Source of the DNA: an uncultured Oscillospiraceae bacterium
GTDB lineage: Bacteria; Bacillota; Clostridia; Oscillospirales; Acutalibacteraceae
Length of the DNA stretch: 6,409 bases
NCBI GenBank assembly: GCA_900548085.1
Contig: URJF01000086.1
Coordinates: 1-6,409 of the forward strand
Direction of reading: 5' to 3'
Position 1 is the stretch's first letter, and the number at the start of each line of letters is the position of its first letter. Both the position numbers and the translations under genes were made by a program. Shown piece after piece: positions 1 to 5,767 of this stretch. A model generated the notes under the pieces. It was not told the DNA's origin. It saw nothing but the letters and a program-made list of their open reading frames with translations, and made no database searches.

Positions 1-318
1 CAAGCCATACCTCATTGTGTCCTCGTCCAGCAACTCAGTATGAGTAGTAAAAGGCAAAGCATGGGGTGCGATATCTCCCCTCTCAATCGCCGCAATCAAC
101 TCTTTTTTGTTCTTATCACTGCCATAATGCAGTGCCTCCTTGAGTATCCAAGAGCCTGTAGTCCAAACAAATTTTTTACAATCGTCGGTATTAACACTTT
201 TTGCTGTTTTGACTGCATTAGGTATAAACTCATCTATATACTTTTTTCTTATGATTTCCGCATAATCGGTAAAGCCTAAATCGAGATGCGTCTTAGATAC
301 AACAATAACTTTTTTCAT
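1..318 (-). CDS. DUF5054 / GH38-like glycosidase, N-terminal fragment
   Basis: This gene runs off the left edge of the window, leaving 106 codons of its N-terminus. The protein opens with MKKVIVVSKTHLDLGFTDYA. The His-x-Asp (HLD) after the first beta strand corresponds to the first metal-binding motif of the GH38 alpha-mannosidase N-terminal fold, and the KTHLDLGFTD wording is typical of DUF5054 proteins. A later WTTGSWILKEAL segment (about residues 60-71) resembles the W-containing substrate-pocket region of that fold. By family knowledge it would be a cytoplasmic, metal-dependent glycosidase-like enzyme of unknown substrate; no signal peptide is visible. The ATG at 316-318 is supported by AAGGAG at 324-329, five bases upstream. 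A promoter (371-399) and a leader hairpin (336-370) precede it. The family call rests on the N-terminus only. Confidence 0.75.
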   Translation of the reverse strand, partial: MKKVIVVSKTHLDLGFTDYAEIIRKKYIDEFIPNAVKTAKSVNTDDCKKFVWTTGSWILKEALHYGSDKNKKELIAAIERGDIAPHALPFTTHTELLDEDTMRYGL

Positions 319-335
319 AAACACTCCTTATAGGA

Positions 336-370
336 AAATATCTCCCACAGAGAAGCCGAGGGAGATATTT
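336..370 (-). terminator. Hairpin just upstream of the DUF5054 gene: terminator or leader stem
   Basis: An 11-bp perfect inverted repeat (aaatatctccc at 336-346, gggagatattt at 360-370) encloses a 13-nt loop. Read on the minus strand it is followed by TTTTCCTA, a weak U tract, and then almost at once by the ribosome site of the DUF5054 gene. It could terminate the minus-strand ORF that stops at 386. However, the candidate promoter at 371-399 would start transcription just before or within it, making it a 5' leader stem that could stabilise or attenuate the message. The sequence alone does not decide between these. Confidence 0.55.
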
Positions 371-399
371 ATTGTAAATCATTTATTATTCATTTTCAA
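371..399 (-). promoter_or_regulatory. Candidate sigma-A promoter for the DUF5054 gene
   Basis: Read on the minus strand there is a -35 box TTGAAA (394-399), a 17-bp spacer and a -10 box TACAAT (371-376). Transcription would begin around 364, inside the hairpin region, giving a leader of about 45 nt before the ATG at 318. The -35 overlaps the last codons of the upstream minus-strand ORF. The AT-rich surroundings make chance matches possible. Confidence 0.45.
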
Positions 400-580
400 C
401 AGATTCTACTGAATTGTACTGTTTTCTCTGCTCAAGGAGAGCCTCATGGATTTCTTCCTTACGCTTACCTGTCTTGAGTTCAATATCCTCAAGGACATCT
501 GCCAAAAGAAGCTTGTGTTGAAGTTCCCTGTCTCGTAGACGGCAGCGGCATAACTTCCTGTCATATAGGAAATCTGCCAT
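386..580 (-). CDS. Small ORF of unknown function; only its C-terminal part looks genuine
   Basis: The ORF reads 64 codons, but the two halves differ in credibility. The last ~36 residues (LEDIELKTGKRKEEIHEALL, then a Glu/Lys-rich tail ending VESVENE) use ordinary codons and look like an amphipathic helical C-terminus. The first ~25 residues lie antisense to a clearly recognisable GH4 glycosidase frame on the plus strand and are Arg/Cys-rich, as shadows often are. There is no good ribosome site before the ATG at 580. The likely reading is the 3' end of a minus-strand gene whose 5' part was lost at a junction near 490-505. I do not recognise the family. A hairpin with a short U tract (336-370) follows the stop. 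Confidence 0.35.
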   Translation of the reverse strand: MADFLYDRKLCRCRLRDRELQHKLLLADVLEDIELKTGKRKEEIHEALLEQRKQYNSVESVENE

Positions 581-782
581 TACAGCTTGCGGCTATGAAC
601 AGCAGTAACATATATCCCCAGCTGCTGACAATAGAAGCAGCCGTAACTAAAAAAAGGAATATATTTACCAAGCTGCTATGATGGATCCACACACAGCAGC
701 AGAGCTGTCCATAGACGACATTGTGTCACTGTGTGATGACCTGATAGACGCACACAAGGGATGGCTGCCGGAATACAGATAA
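496..782 (+). pseudogene. Glycoside hydrolase family 4 (alpha-glucosidase/galactosidase type), 3' remnant with frameshift
   Basis: From about 499 the plus strand reads LPKEACVEVPCLVDGSGI and then CHIGNLPLQLAAMNSSNI, followed by LLTIEAAVTK. The reading then shifts frame within a run of seven A's at 649-655 and continues as KEYIYQAAMMDPHTAAEL up to a TAA at 780-782. These are the conserved C-terminal blocks of NAD- and metal-dependent GH4 enzymes: the VEVPC segment, the GNLP segment and the DPHTAAEL block. Roughly the last 95 codons of a ~430-480-residue enzyme remain; the N-terminal NAD-binding domain and the catalytic metal site are absent. One extra A would restore one frame, so the shift is either a true lesion or a homopolymer error. 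Upstream of 499 the GH4 frame loses similarity and meets a stop near 478. A strong terminator follows directly. I am confident of the family, not of the substrate. Confidence 0.7.
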
Positions 783-783
783 C

Positions 784-823
784 AAAAAAGATTATTCACA
801 ATCAAAAGTGAATAATCTTTTTT
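784..823. terminator. Strong bidirectional rho-independent terminator
   Basis: A 16-bp perfect inverted repeat (aaaaaagattattcac at 784-799, gtgaataatctttttt at 808-823) has an 8-nt loop. It carries a T tract on the 3' side whichever strand is read. It lies two bases after the GH4 remnant's stop (plus strand) and three bases after the stop of the minus-strand membrane-segment remnant at 827, so it can end transcription from both sides. Confidence 0.85.
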
Positions 824-826
824 GTC

Positions 827-982
827 TTACGCAGTTTTATTCTTTTGCGATACAAGACAAAACGCCACTGCCACTGCTGCCAAAATCATCCAAAACAGTA
901 TTACCGTATTCCAACTGCCACACTGCAATATTCCGCCGGCAACAAAGCAAAAACAAATCTCTGTCTCTTTTTGTTTTATAAC
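827..982 (-). pseudogene. Possible C-terminal remnant of a membrane transporter
   Basis: The minus strand is open for 52 codons between a stop at 983-985 and the TAA at 827-829, with no start codon and no ribosome site. The product has one long hydrophobic stretch (ILFWMILAAVAVAFCLV), preceded by GSWNTV and followed by the short basic tail SQKNKTA. A W-N-x-V motif leading into a final helix resembles the last transmembrane segment of major facilitator transporters. That match is weak and could be coincidence. Its end at the shared terminator 784-823 is what a genuine 3' gene end would look like. No other gene was found in 824-1048 on either strand. Confidence 0.35.
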
Positions 983-998
983 CTAACACTTTACTTCT

Positions 999-1025
999 AA
1001 AAAAGCCATCGGTTTATCCGATGGC
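999..1025 (-). terminator. Rho-independent terminator of the TetR gene
   Basis: An 8-bp GC-containing stem (gccatcgg at 1005-1012, ccgatggc at 1018-1025) has a 5-nt loop. On the minus strand it is followed by six T's (999-1004). It sits 24 bases after the TetR-family stop codon at 1049. Confidence 0.85.
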
Positions 1026-1048
1026 AAATAGATTTACAGTGTAATGTT

Positions 1049-1618
1049 TTACTTTCTGTTTTCTACCAATCTCTTAACCACATTAACAAGGGATTCGAGC
1101 TTTTTCGTCATCTCGGCAGGAGTCTCTTTCATTCCTCTCTGTGCCCAGTTGAGCACAATTCCGGAAATTCCATAGCCGAAAAACTCAGACAAAATAAGTT
1201 CTTCGGACGGGTCAGACTGGAGTCCGTTGCGGATACCCACATTCTTAATAACTTCCAAAAATTGCTGAGTGGATATTCTGCTGATATAGCCGGACAAATC
1301 GTTTGCGTTTATCTTCAAGGCAGACTGATAAAACTTTTTGCTCTCGCTCATAGTATGGAATGTGTTGTAGAACTTCTCATACATATTGTCGAGAGTAAAT
1401 CCATTGGTCAACGGCTCCAAAAGCTCGTTGTACAAAAGCCAGTCCAAAAGCTCATATCTGTCCTGGAAGTGATAGTAGAATGTTTGTCTGTGGATGCCGC
1501 ATCTGTCGGTTATATCGGAAACGGTAATTTTTTCAAAATTAGTTGTTTCCATAAGTTCTTTGAGGGCACCGGCAATCTTTTGTTTTGTAATTTCGCTACA
1601 GGATAAATTATTTTTCAT
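1049..1618 (-). CDS. TetR/AcrR family transcriptional regulator, DhaS-like
   Basis: The 189-residue length is standard for TetR repressors. The N-terminal DNA-binding domain covers about residues 8-55. Its helix-turn-helix reads ITVSDITDRCGIHRQTFYYH (residues 31-50), followed by FQDRYELLDWLL. This wording is typical of the DhaS-like TetR subgroup of Firmicutes, which has a TetR_C_8-type C-terminal ligand/dimer domain. The inducer cannot be predicted. The start ATG (1616-1618) has AAAGG at 1630-1634, a slightly long 11-nt spacing. A consensus-like promoter lies at 1650-1678, and a 20-bp palindrome overlapping its -35 box suggests that the protein represses its own gene. No divergent target gene lies next to it, so its other targets are elsewhere, or possibly included the decayed genes downstream. 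Confidence 0.9.
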   Translation of the reverse strand: MKNNLSCSEITKQKIAGALKELMETTNFEKITVSDITDRCGIHRQTFYYHFQDRYELLDWLLYNELLEPLTNGFTLDNMYEKFYNTFHTMSESKKFYQSALKINANDLSGYISRISTQQFLEVIKNVGIRNGLQSDPSEELILSEFFGYGISGIVLNWAQRGMKETPAEMTKKLESLVNVVKRLVENRK

Positions 1619-1649
1619 TTTTGTCCATACCTTTCAAATACTTTTTGAC

Positions 1650-1678
1650 ATTATAGCATAAATTTCCGATTTGTACAA
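1650..1678 (-). promoter_or_regulatory. Promoter of the TetR gene
   Basis: Read on the minus strand: -35 TTGTAC (1673-1678), a 17-bp spacer, -10 TATAAT (1650-1655) preceded by TGC, an extended -10 element. Transcription would start near 1643, about 25 nt before the ATG. Both boxes and the spacing are close to the sigma-A consensus. Confidence 0.8.
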
Positions 1679-1688
1679 GTGTACAAAT
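1669..1688. promoter_or_regulatory. Likely TetR operator palindrome
   Basis: The sequence atttgtaca-ag-tgtacaaat is a perfect inverted repeat with 9-bp arms and a 2-bp centre. It covers the -35 box of the TetR promoter, so a dimer bound here would block RNA polymerase. The size and placement fit a TetR-family autoregulatory operator. It is not followed by a U tract, so it is unlikely to be a terminator. Confidence 0.7.
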
Positions 1689-1698
1689 TCATTTTTTT

Positions 1699-2160
1699 TT
1701 ACAAAGATGTTGAGTATGCCATAATGCCACCCTTTGTTATATCAACAATACCGTAATATCCCTCTCTGACAGAGCCGGGATTAAGGTAAACTACGCCGTT
1801 TTTTCTGTTTTCATACGGCTCATGCGTATGACCGAAAAGGCAAATATCTGCGTGCTTTTGCTCAGCAGCCTGCTCCAGCTCGGTATAGCCGTGCTTAACA
1901 TGATAAGTATGTCCGTGGCAGAACATAACCCGCTTCATATCACAATAAATCAGCTTTTCATACGGCAAGAGACTGTCCCAATCACAATTTCCGGCAACTC
2001 TCTCATACTTTATGTCAGGATACAAATCCAAAACCTGAGTAACGTCAAAATCGCCGTCTCCCAGACTGACAAACAAGTCTGCATCCTCGTGGTGACGCTC
2101 CGCAATATTGAGAAGTTTACCGAGGCATCTGTGAGAATCGGAAGTAACGATTATTCTCAT
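1699..2160 (-). CDS. YfcE/MJ0936-type metallophosphoesterase
   Basis: At 153 residues this matches the compact single-domain calcineurin-like phosphodiesterases of the YfcE/MJ0936 family. All metal-site motifs are visible in order: D8-S-H10, G34-D35, G57-N58-C59-D60, C81-H82-G83-H84 and G110-H111-T112-H113, followed by NPGS at 127-130. Family members are cytoplasmic enzymes that hydrolyse phosphodiesters with Mn2+ or similar ions; their physiological substrates are mostly unknown. The in-frame ATG (2158-2160) has AGGAG at 2170-2174, 9 nt away. A second, out-of-frame ATG at 2162-2164 lies only 5 nt from the same ribosome site. The gene lies upstream of the TetR gene on the same strand with no terminator between, so read-through is possible. 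Confidence 0.92.
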   Translation of the reverse strand: MRIIVTSDSHRCLGKLLNIAERHHEDADLFVSLGDGDFDVTQVLDLYPDIKYERVAGNCDWDSLLPYEKLIYCDMKRVMFCHGHTYHVKHGYTELEQAAEQKHADICLFGHTHEPYENRKNGVVYLNPGSVREGYYGIVDITKGGIMAYSTSL

Positions 2161-2180
2161 TCATAAACACTCCTGTCGAT

Positions 2181-2198
2181 TCATACTATTGAGTATGA
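2181..2198. repeat. Inverted repeat in the divergent intergenic region
   Basis: The arms tcatact (2181-2187) and agtatga (2192-2198) flank a 4-bp centre. The repeat lies between the phosphoesterase gene and the small-protein operon, just downstream of the phosphoesterase -10 box. It could be an operator or a short leader stem. It is only 7 bp per arm and AT-rich, so it may be chance. Confidence 0.3.
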
Positions 2199-2226
2199 TT
2201 ATACTATGAAAGGAGAAAATATTCAA
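2198..2226 (-). promoter_or_regulatory. Candidate promoter of the phosphoesterase gene
   Basis: Read on the minus strand: -35 TTGAAT (2221-2226), a 17-bp spacer and -10 TATAAT (2198-2203). The start would be near 2191, giving a leader of about 30 nt. The -35 overlaps the start codon of the divergent gene at 2226. TATACT (2200-2205) or TATGAT (2194-2199) could serve as a -10 for the plus-strand operon, but no convincing -35 pairs with them. Confidence 0.5.
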
Positions 2227-2459
2227 TGCAAAAAGACGACAAAATAATAGGCAATGCAGCAAAAAAAGCCAATATAGACATAAGCGAATTCAAAAAAGCA
2301 GCAGAACAAGGCAAGGCTCAAGACTTCATAGACAAAAATCTGTCAAAAGAGGCTAGCGAAAAAATCAAAAAAATACTGAGTGACAAATCTGCGACAGAAA
2401 AACTTTTGTCCACCCCTCAGGCGAAAGAGTTAATGAACAAAATATTAGGTAAAAAGTGA
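2226..2459 (+). CDS. Small conserved-looking helical protein, unknown function (first gene of operon)
   Basis: This 77-residue, strongly basic and Lys/Glu-rich protein has no signal peptide and no membrane segment. It looks wholly helical. Its second half, with ILSDKSATEKLLSTPQAKEL at about residues 50-69, matches a phrase I recall from short hypothetical proteins of Clostridia, but no function is known to me. AAAGGAG at 2209-2215, 10 nt before the ATG, supports the start. It is followed after 7 bp by the next gene, and all three small genes at 2226-3131 are probably co-transcribed. It is likely cytoplasmic. Confidence 0.75.
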   Translation: MQKDDKIIGNAAKKANIDISEFKKAAEQGKAQDFIDKNLSKEASEKIKKILSDKSATEKLLSTPQAKELMNKILGKK

Positions 2460-2466
2460 GTACAGT

Positions 2467-2829
2467 ATGGATAACATCAACGATATAATTTCATCTCTCT
2501 CGGCAGAGGATATAGAAATGCTCAAGGGAGTTGCCGGCTCAATACTCGGTCAAAGCGGCGATAACACATCTTCGGCTCAATCACAGCAAAGCAGTCCCCC
2601 GCAGTTAAACAATCTGGCATCGGGATTAGGATTGAGCCAAGATGATTTCAATATGATGATGAAAGCAAAAAGTATATTCGACCGAATGAACAGCGCTTCG
2701 TCCAAAAATGCCGACCTGATAAATGCACTCAAGCCGCACTTATCCCCTACCTCCCGCCGAAAAGCCGACCAGGCAATTAAGATACTCAAGCTCTTTGAGG
2801 TATTGCCCTATCTCAAGGATTTGTTCTGA
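2467..2829 (+). CDS. Small protein of unknown function (second gene of operon)
   Basis: The 120-residue protein has an acidic, helical N-terminus (SLSAEDIEMLKGVAGSILG, about 10-28) and a Ser/Gln-rich, low-complexity linker (about 30-47). Its C-terminal part reads INALKPHLSPTSRRKADQAI and then a leucine-rich helix ending LPYLKDLF. The 'ALKPxLSPxxxxKADQAIK…LPxLK' pattern recurs in uncharacterised small clostridial proteins, as I recall. The ribosome site before the ATG is weak and the gap to the upstream stop is only 7 bp, so translation is probably coupled. Its TGA overlaps the next ATG by one base (TGATG at 2827-2831), again suggesting coupling. No enzyme motif is visible; a scaffold or membrane-associated role is speculation. 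Confidence 0.75.
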   Translation: MDNINDIISSLSAEDIEMLKGVAGSILGQSGDNTSSAQSQQSSPPQLNNLASGLGLSQDDFNMMMKAKSIFDRMNSASSKNADLINALKPHLSPTSRRKADQAIKILKLFEVLPYLKDLF

Positions 2830-3131
2830 TGGCTGACTTTTCTTCCTCGGACATAAATGAGGCAAAAAGGCGTGTGGAGGAAATGCGCAAGAGGGCAAAA
2901 AATATCGTTGATGAACCTGCCGAAAAAGACAACAGCAAGCATACTGAGCCACCTTTAAAAAATACACAGCAGAGCACATCCTCCCAAAATCCAATAAGTT
3001 CACTGCTTCACAGCTTTTTGGGCAACGACGGAGATGACTCCTCGGCACTGATACTCGCACTGATTCTGATACTGTCAAAGGAAAAGGCGGACAATATGCT
3101 TATTTTAGCTTTATTATATATTTTATTGTAA
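2829..3131 (+). CDS. Small protein with hydrophobic C-terminal tail (third gene of operon)
   Basis: The 100-residue protein begins with a charged helix (INEAKRRVEEMRKRAKNIVD, about 9-28). A polar linker rich in Ser, Gln and Asn follows, and then a striking tail: SALILALILILSKEKADNM followed by LILALLYILL at the extreme C-terminus (about 72-100). The two short hydrophobic runs split by SKEKADN look like a membrane hairpin or an amphipathic, membrane-inserting end. Tails of this type are common in uncharacterised small clostridial proteins. The start overlaps the previous stop. Only 66 bp separate its stop from the ymfF-like start, with no clear terminator, so some read-through is possible. Confidence 0.75.
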   Translation: MADFSSSDINEAKRRVEEMRKRAKNIVDEPAEKDNSKHTEPPLKNTQQSTSSQNPISSLLHSFLGNDGDDSSALILALILILSKEKADNMLILALLYILL

Positions 3132-3157
3132 TTATTATGGAAATTCAGAGGATAATA

Positions 3158-3166
3158 TGGTATAGT
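3158..3166 (+). promoter_or_regulatory. Candidate extended -10 promoter for the ymfF-ymfH-lgt operon
   Basis: TGGTATAGT is an extended -10 (TGn plus TATAGT at 3161-3166). The -35 position (3138-3143, TGGAAA) is poor, as is usual for extended -10 promoters. The start would be near 3173, about 25 nt before the ATG at 3198, leaving GGAGG (3188-3192) intact in the leader. Confidence 0.5.
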
Positions 3167-3197
3167 AAATAATCAGAGAAAAATTACGGAGGCAAAA

Positions 3198-4475
3198 ATG
3201 AAGGAATTTTCTAAACAAAGCATCTGCGACGGTGTAGAACTCGTAACCGTACACACCGACAGATTCAAAACTAACGAAATGGCAATAAGCTTTTTACTGC
3301 CGCTTACAGAAGAAACTGCTGCAAGAAATGCCCTGACAATTTCTTTACTGTCAAACTGCTCCGAGGAATATCCCGATATGCTCTCAATCAAAAAAAAGAC
3401 GGCATATCTCTATGGTGCATCTATAGAATCCACAGTCCAAAAAATAGGCGAAAACCAAAGCCTTCAGCTGACTGTATCTTCTTTAGATGACCGTTTCAGC
3501 CTCGGTGACAGCATAAGTGAACAAACAGCCGAAATGCTCATATCTCTCATAACCAAGCCCCGCCTAAACGATGACGGAAATTTCTACAATGAGGATATAG
3601 ACAGAGAAAAGCGCATACTTATCCAAAAAATACAGAGCGAAGAAAACGAAAAGAGAATTTATGCGCTCAACGAAATGCAAAAGACAATGTTTGAGGGTGA
3701 ACCTTTTTCCGTAAACAAATATGGAAGTGTAGACTCCATAAAGGCACTTACTCCTGCCGATGTCAAGGCAGCATGGAACAATTTTCTTTCTAATGCAAAA
3801 ATTCAAATCACCTGCATAGGTTCATCTAACGAAAACAAGCTGGCAGAAATGCTGAAGAAGGCTTTTTCCGAGATTAACAGGAGTTACCATGCACCTGTTG
3901 CGGCAGTGTTTGTCCCTGCTGCAAGTGGAATAAAAGAAAAAGAAGAATGTATAGATGTAAAACAAGGTAAGCTCGTTTTAGGCTACAGAGTGAATATGAA
4001 ACCCGATGACGAGCACACTCCTGCAATGCGTGCATTCTGCGATGTTTTCGGCGGCGGTCCATATTCAAAGCTGTTTGCAAATGTCCGTGAAAAGCTGTCT
4101 CTATGCTACTACTGCTCTGCACGATATGACAGAAGGAAGAGCGTCATAATCATTCAGTGCGGTTGCGAAAAAGAAAATATGGACAAGGCTGTAGCCGAAA
4201 TAGAAAATCAGCTGAACGAAATAAAGGCAGGCAATTTTGATGAGGAACTGAAGGCATCAAAGGCGGGTCTTTGCGACGCTATCAACTCTGCTAATGATGA
4301 TTCGCTGGTACTCTTAGGCTGGTACTCGTCTCAATCGGCTGACGCAAAAATTCTCAGCCCGTCGGAGTCTTCCAAACAAAATGAAGATGTCACAAGGGCA
4401 GAAGTACAAAAATGCGCATCACTGCTGTCTCTCGACACAGTGTACAAGCTCTATGGCAATAAGGAGGCAGAGTAA
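3198..4475 (+). CDS. ymfF: M16-family peptidase-like protein YmfF (non-catalytic partner)
   Basis: The 425-residue protein has the two-domain layout of M16B peptidases. The usual HxxEH zinc motif is absent from its N-terminal domain (the equivalent region, about 33-60, reads LPLTEETAARNA onward with no His pair). The C-terminal domain keeps the GGGPYSKLF block (285-293) followed by NVREKLSLCYY (295-305). The Arg and Tyr residues there are those that help bind peptide in the non-zinc subunit of M16B heterodimers. With the next gene, which has the zinc site, it probably forms an active/inactive pair. NCBI names such proteins EF-P 5-aminopentanol modification-associated protein YfmF, after their neighbourhood in Bacillus; a direct role in EF-P modification is not shown here. 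GGAGG five bases before the ATG supports the start. Confidence 0.88.
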   Translation: MKEFSKQSICDGVELVTVHTDRFKTNEMAISFLLPLTEETAARNALTISLLSNCSEEYPDMLSIKKKTAYLYGASIESTVQKIGENQSLQLTVSSLDDRFSLGDSISEQTAEMLISLITKPRLNDDGNFYNEDIDREKRILIQKIQSEENEKRIYALNEMQKTMFEGEPFSVNKYGSVDSIKALTPADVKAAWNNFLSNAKIQITCIGSSNENKLAEMLKKAFSEINRSYHAPVAAVFVPAASGIKEKEECIDVKQGKLVLGYRVNMKPDDEHTPAMRAFCDVFGGGPYSKLFANVREKLSLCYYCSARYDRRKSVIIIQCGCEKENMDKAVAEIENQLNEIKAGNFDEELKASKAGLCDAINSANDDSLVLLGWYSSQSADAKILSPSESSKQNEDVTRAEVQKCASLLSLDTVYKLYGNKEAE

Positions 4476-5755
4476 TGAATATAACAGAGCACAAGTCTGA
4501 TATACTGAACGAAAAATACTACCTCATCAATCACCCTACAGGACTGAAAATATATGTAATGCCGAAGGAAAACTATTCTTCTGCTTATGCAGTATTCGGC
4601 ACAAAATACGGCTCTATCGACACCCGCTTTAAGCGCAGTGATAAAAACGAATGGACAGAAGTACCGGAGGGTATCGCTCACTTTTTGGAGCACAAGCTGT
4701 TTGAGAGTGAGGATTTGGACGCCTTTGCACGCTACGCAAAAACAGGTGCGAGTGCAAACGCTTATACTTCATTTGACAAAACCTGCTATCTTTTTCAATG
4801 TAGCAACAATTTTGATGACAGCCTCGAGATACTTTTGGATTTTGTCCAAAATCCTTATTTCACTCCCGAAACTGTCCAAAAAGAACAAGGCATAATCGGT
4901 CAAGAAATCACAATGTACTATGATGTTCCCGGCTGGATGAGCAGTTTTAACTTACTGAGGTGTCTGTACCATAAGCATCCGGTACGAATTGATATAGCAG
5001 GCACGGTCGAGTCTATTTCACAAATTACGGACAAGCTGCTGTATGACTGCTACAACACCTTCTACAATCTGCACAATATGGCTCTTGCCGTAGTAGGCAA
5101 TGTAACGGTGGAACAAGTGCTGAATGTATGCGACAAGTATCTAAAACCGGCTGAACCGCTGTCTATCGAAAAATCATTTGAGGACGAGCCTGATACTATA
5201 GTAAAGAATTATGAGGAATATCATTTGGCTATGTCGGTGCCTGTATTTTCCTTTGGATACAAAGAGGCATGCAAAAAGCCTATACAGAGCCAAAAGGATT
5301 ATATCGAGACAAACATTTTATTGTCCATTATCGCAGGCAGAACCTCCAAATTGTATAACGACCTATACAACGAAGGTCTACTGAACGATAATTTTTCTAC
5401 AGAATACTTTATCGGCTACGGCTACGAGGCAGTAATGTTTGAAGGCGAAAGCAAAGACCCGCAGGCAGTTGCCGACGCTATTAAGGCAGAAATCGCAAGG
5501 CTCAAAAAAGACGGAATTGACAAAGAACAATTTGAGACCGTGCGCAGAGCGCTGTACGGCAAAGAAATAATGTCATATAACGACATTGACTCAGTGGCAA
5601 ATTCCTTTATTGCCTGCGATTTTAACGAGTGGGATATATTTGAGGCTATGGATATTTACAGAAACGTAACTGCAGAGGACATCCAAAACAGACTCAACAG
5701 TATGATGAGCGAGGACAAATCCGCTCTGTCTGTAGTAAAAAACAAAGACGAATAA
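4475..5755 (+). CDS. ymfH: M16-family zinc peptidase YmfH (catalytic partner)
   Basis: The 426-residue protein carries the inverted zinc motif H69-F-L-E72-H73 within EGIAHFLEHKLFE. The likely third zinc ligand is a glutamate in IIGQEITMYYD (E144). The M16 core continues with AVVGNV near 205-210, and the C-terminal domain has AGRTSKLYNDLYNEGLL (287-303). It is a cytoplasmic metallopeptidase by family, with no signal peptide seen. The ATG overlaps the upstream TAA by one base (TAATG), with AAGGAGG at 4461-4467 seven bases before it, so the two peptidase genes are coupled and probably made in equal amounts. lgt follows after 12 bp. The natural substrate is unknown. Confidence 0.93.
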   Translation: MNITEHKSDILNEKYYLINHPTGLKIYVMPKENYSSAYAVFGTKYGSIDTRFKRSDKNEWTEVPEGIAHFLEHKLFESEDLDAFARYAKTGASANAYTSFDKTCYLFQCSNNFDDSLEILLDFVQNPYFTPETVQKEQGIIGQEITMYYDVPGWMSSFNLLRCLYHKHPVRIDIAGTVESISQITDKLLYDCYNTFYNLHNMALAVVGNVTVEQVLNVCDKYLKPAEPLSIEKSFEDEPDTIVKNYEEYHLAMSVPVFSFGYKEACKKPIQSQKDYIETNILLSIIAGRTSKLYNDLYNEGLLNDNFSTEYFIGYGYEAVMFEGESKDPQAVADAIKAEIARLKKDGIDKEQFETVRRALYGKEIMSYNDIDSVANSFIACDFNEWDIFEAMDIYRNVTAEDIQNRLNSMMSEDKSALSVVKNKDE

Positions 5756-5767
5756 GAGGACAAAAAA

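Noticed and set aside
40..279. Plus-strand 79-codon ORF
   Set aside because: It lies antisense to the clearly recognisable DUF5054 N-terminus and has no ribosome site.
784..823. Inverted repeat as an insertion-sequence end or attachment site
   Set aside because: There is no matching partner copy, transposase or target duplication nearby. T tracts on both sides and its position between two stops fit a terminator.
1262..1606. Plus-strand 114-codon ORF
   Set aside because: It is a shadow of the TetR-family gene, with no family features and no ribosome site.
1689..1700. T run as a terminator for the phosphoesterase gene
   Set aside because: On the coding (minus) strand this is an A run with no stem before it, so it cannot be a rho-independent terminator.
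1822..2166. Plus-strand 114-codon ORF
   Set aside because: It is a shadow of the phosphoesterase gene, whose metal motifs are complete on the other strand.
2740..3078. Minus-strand 112-codon ORF across the small-protein operon
   Set aside because: It is antisense to two coupled genes and rich in Cys, Arg and Ser, typical of a shadow frame.
4587..4895. Plus-strand 102-codon ORF inside ymfH
   Set aside because: It lies in another frame of a gene with an intact zinc motif and has no ribosome site.
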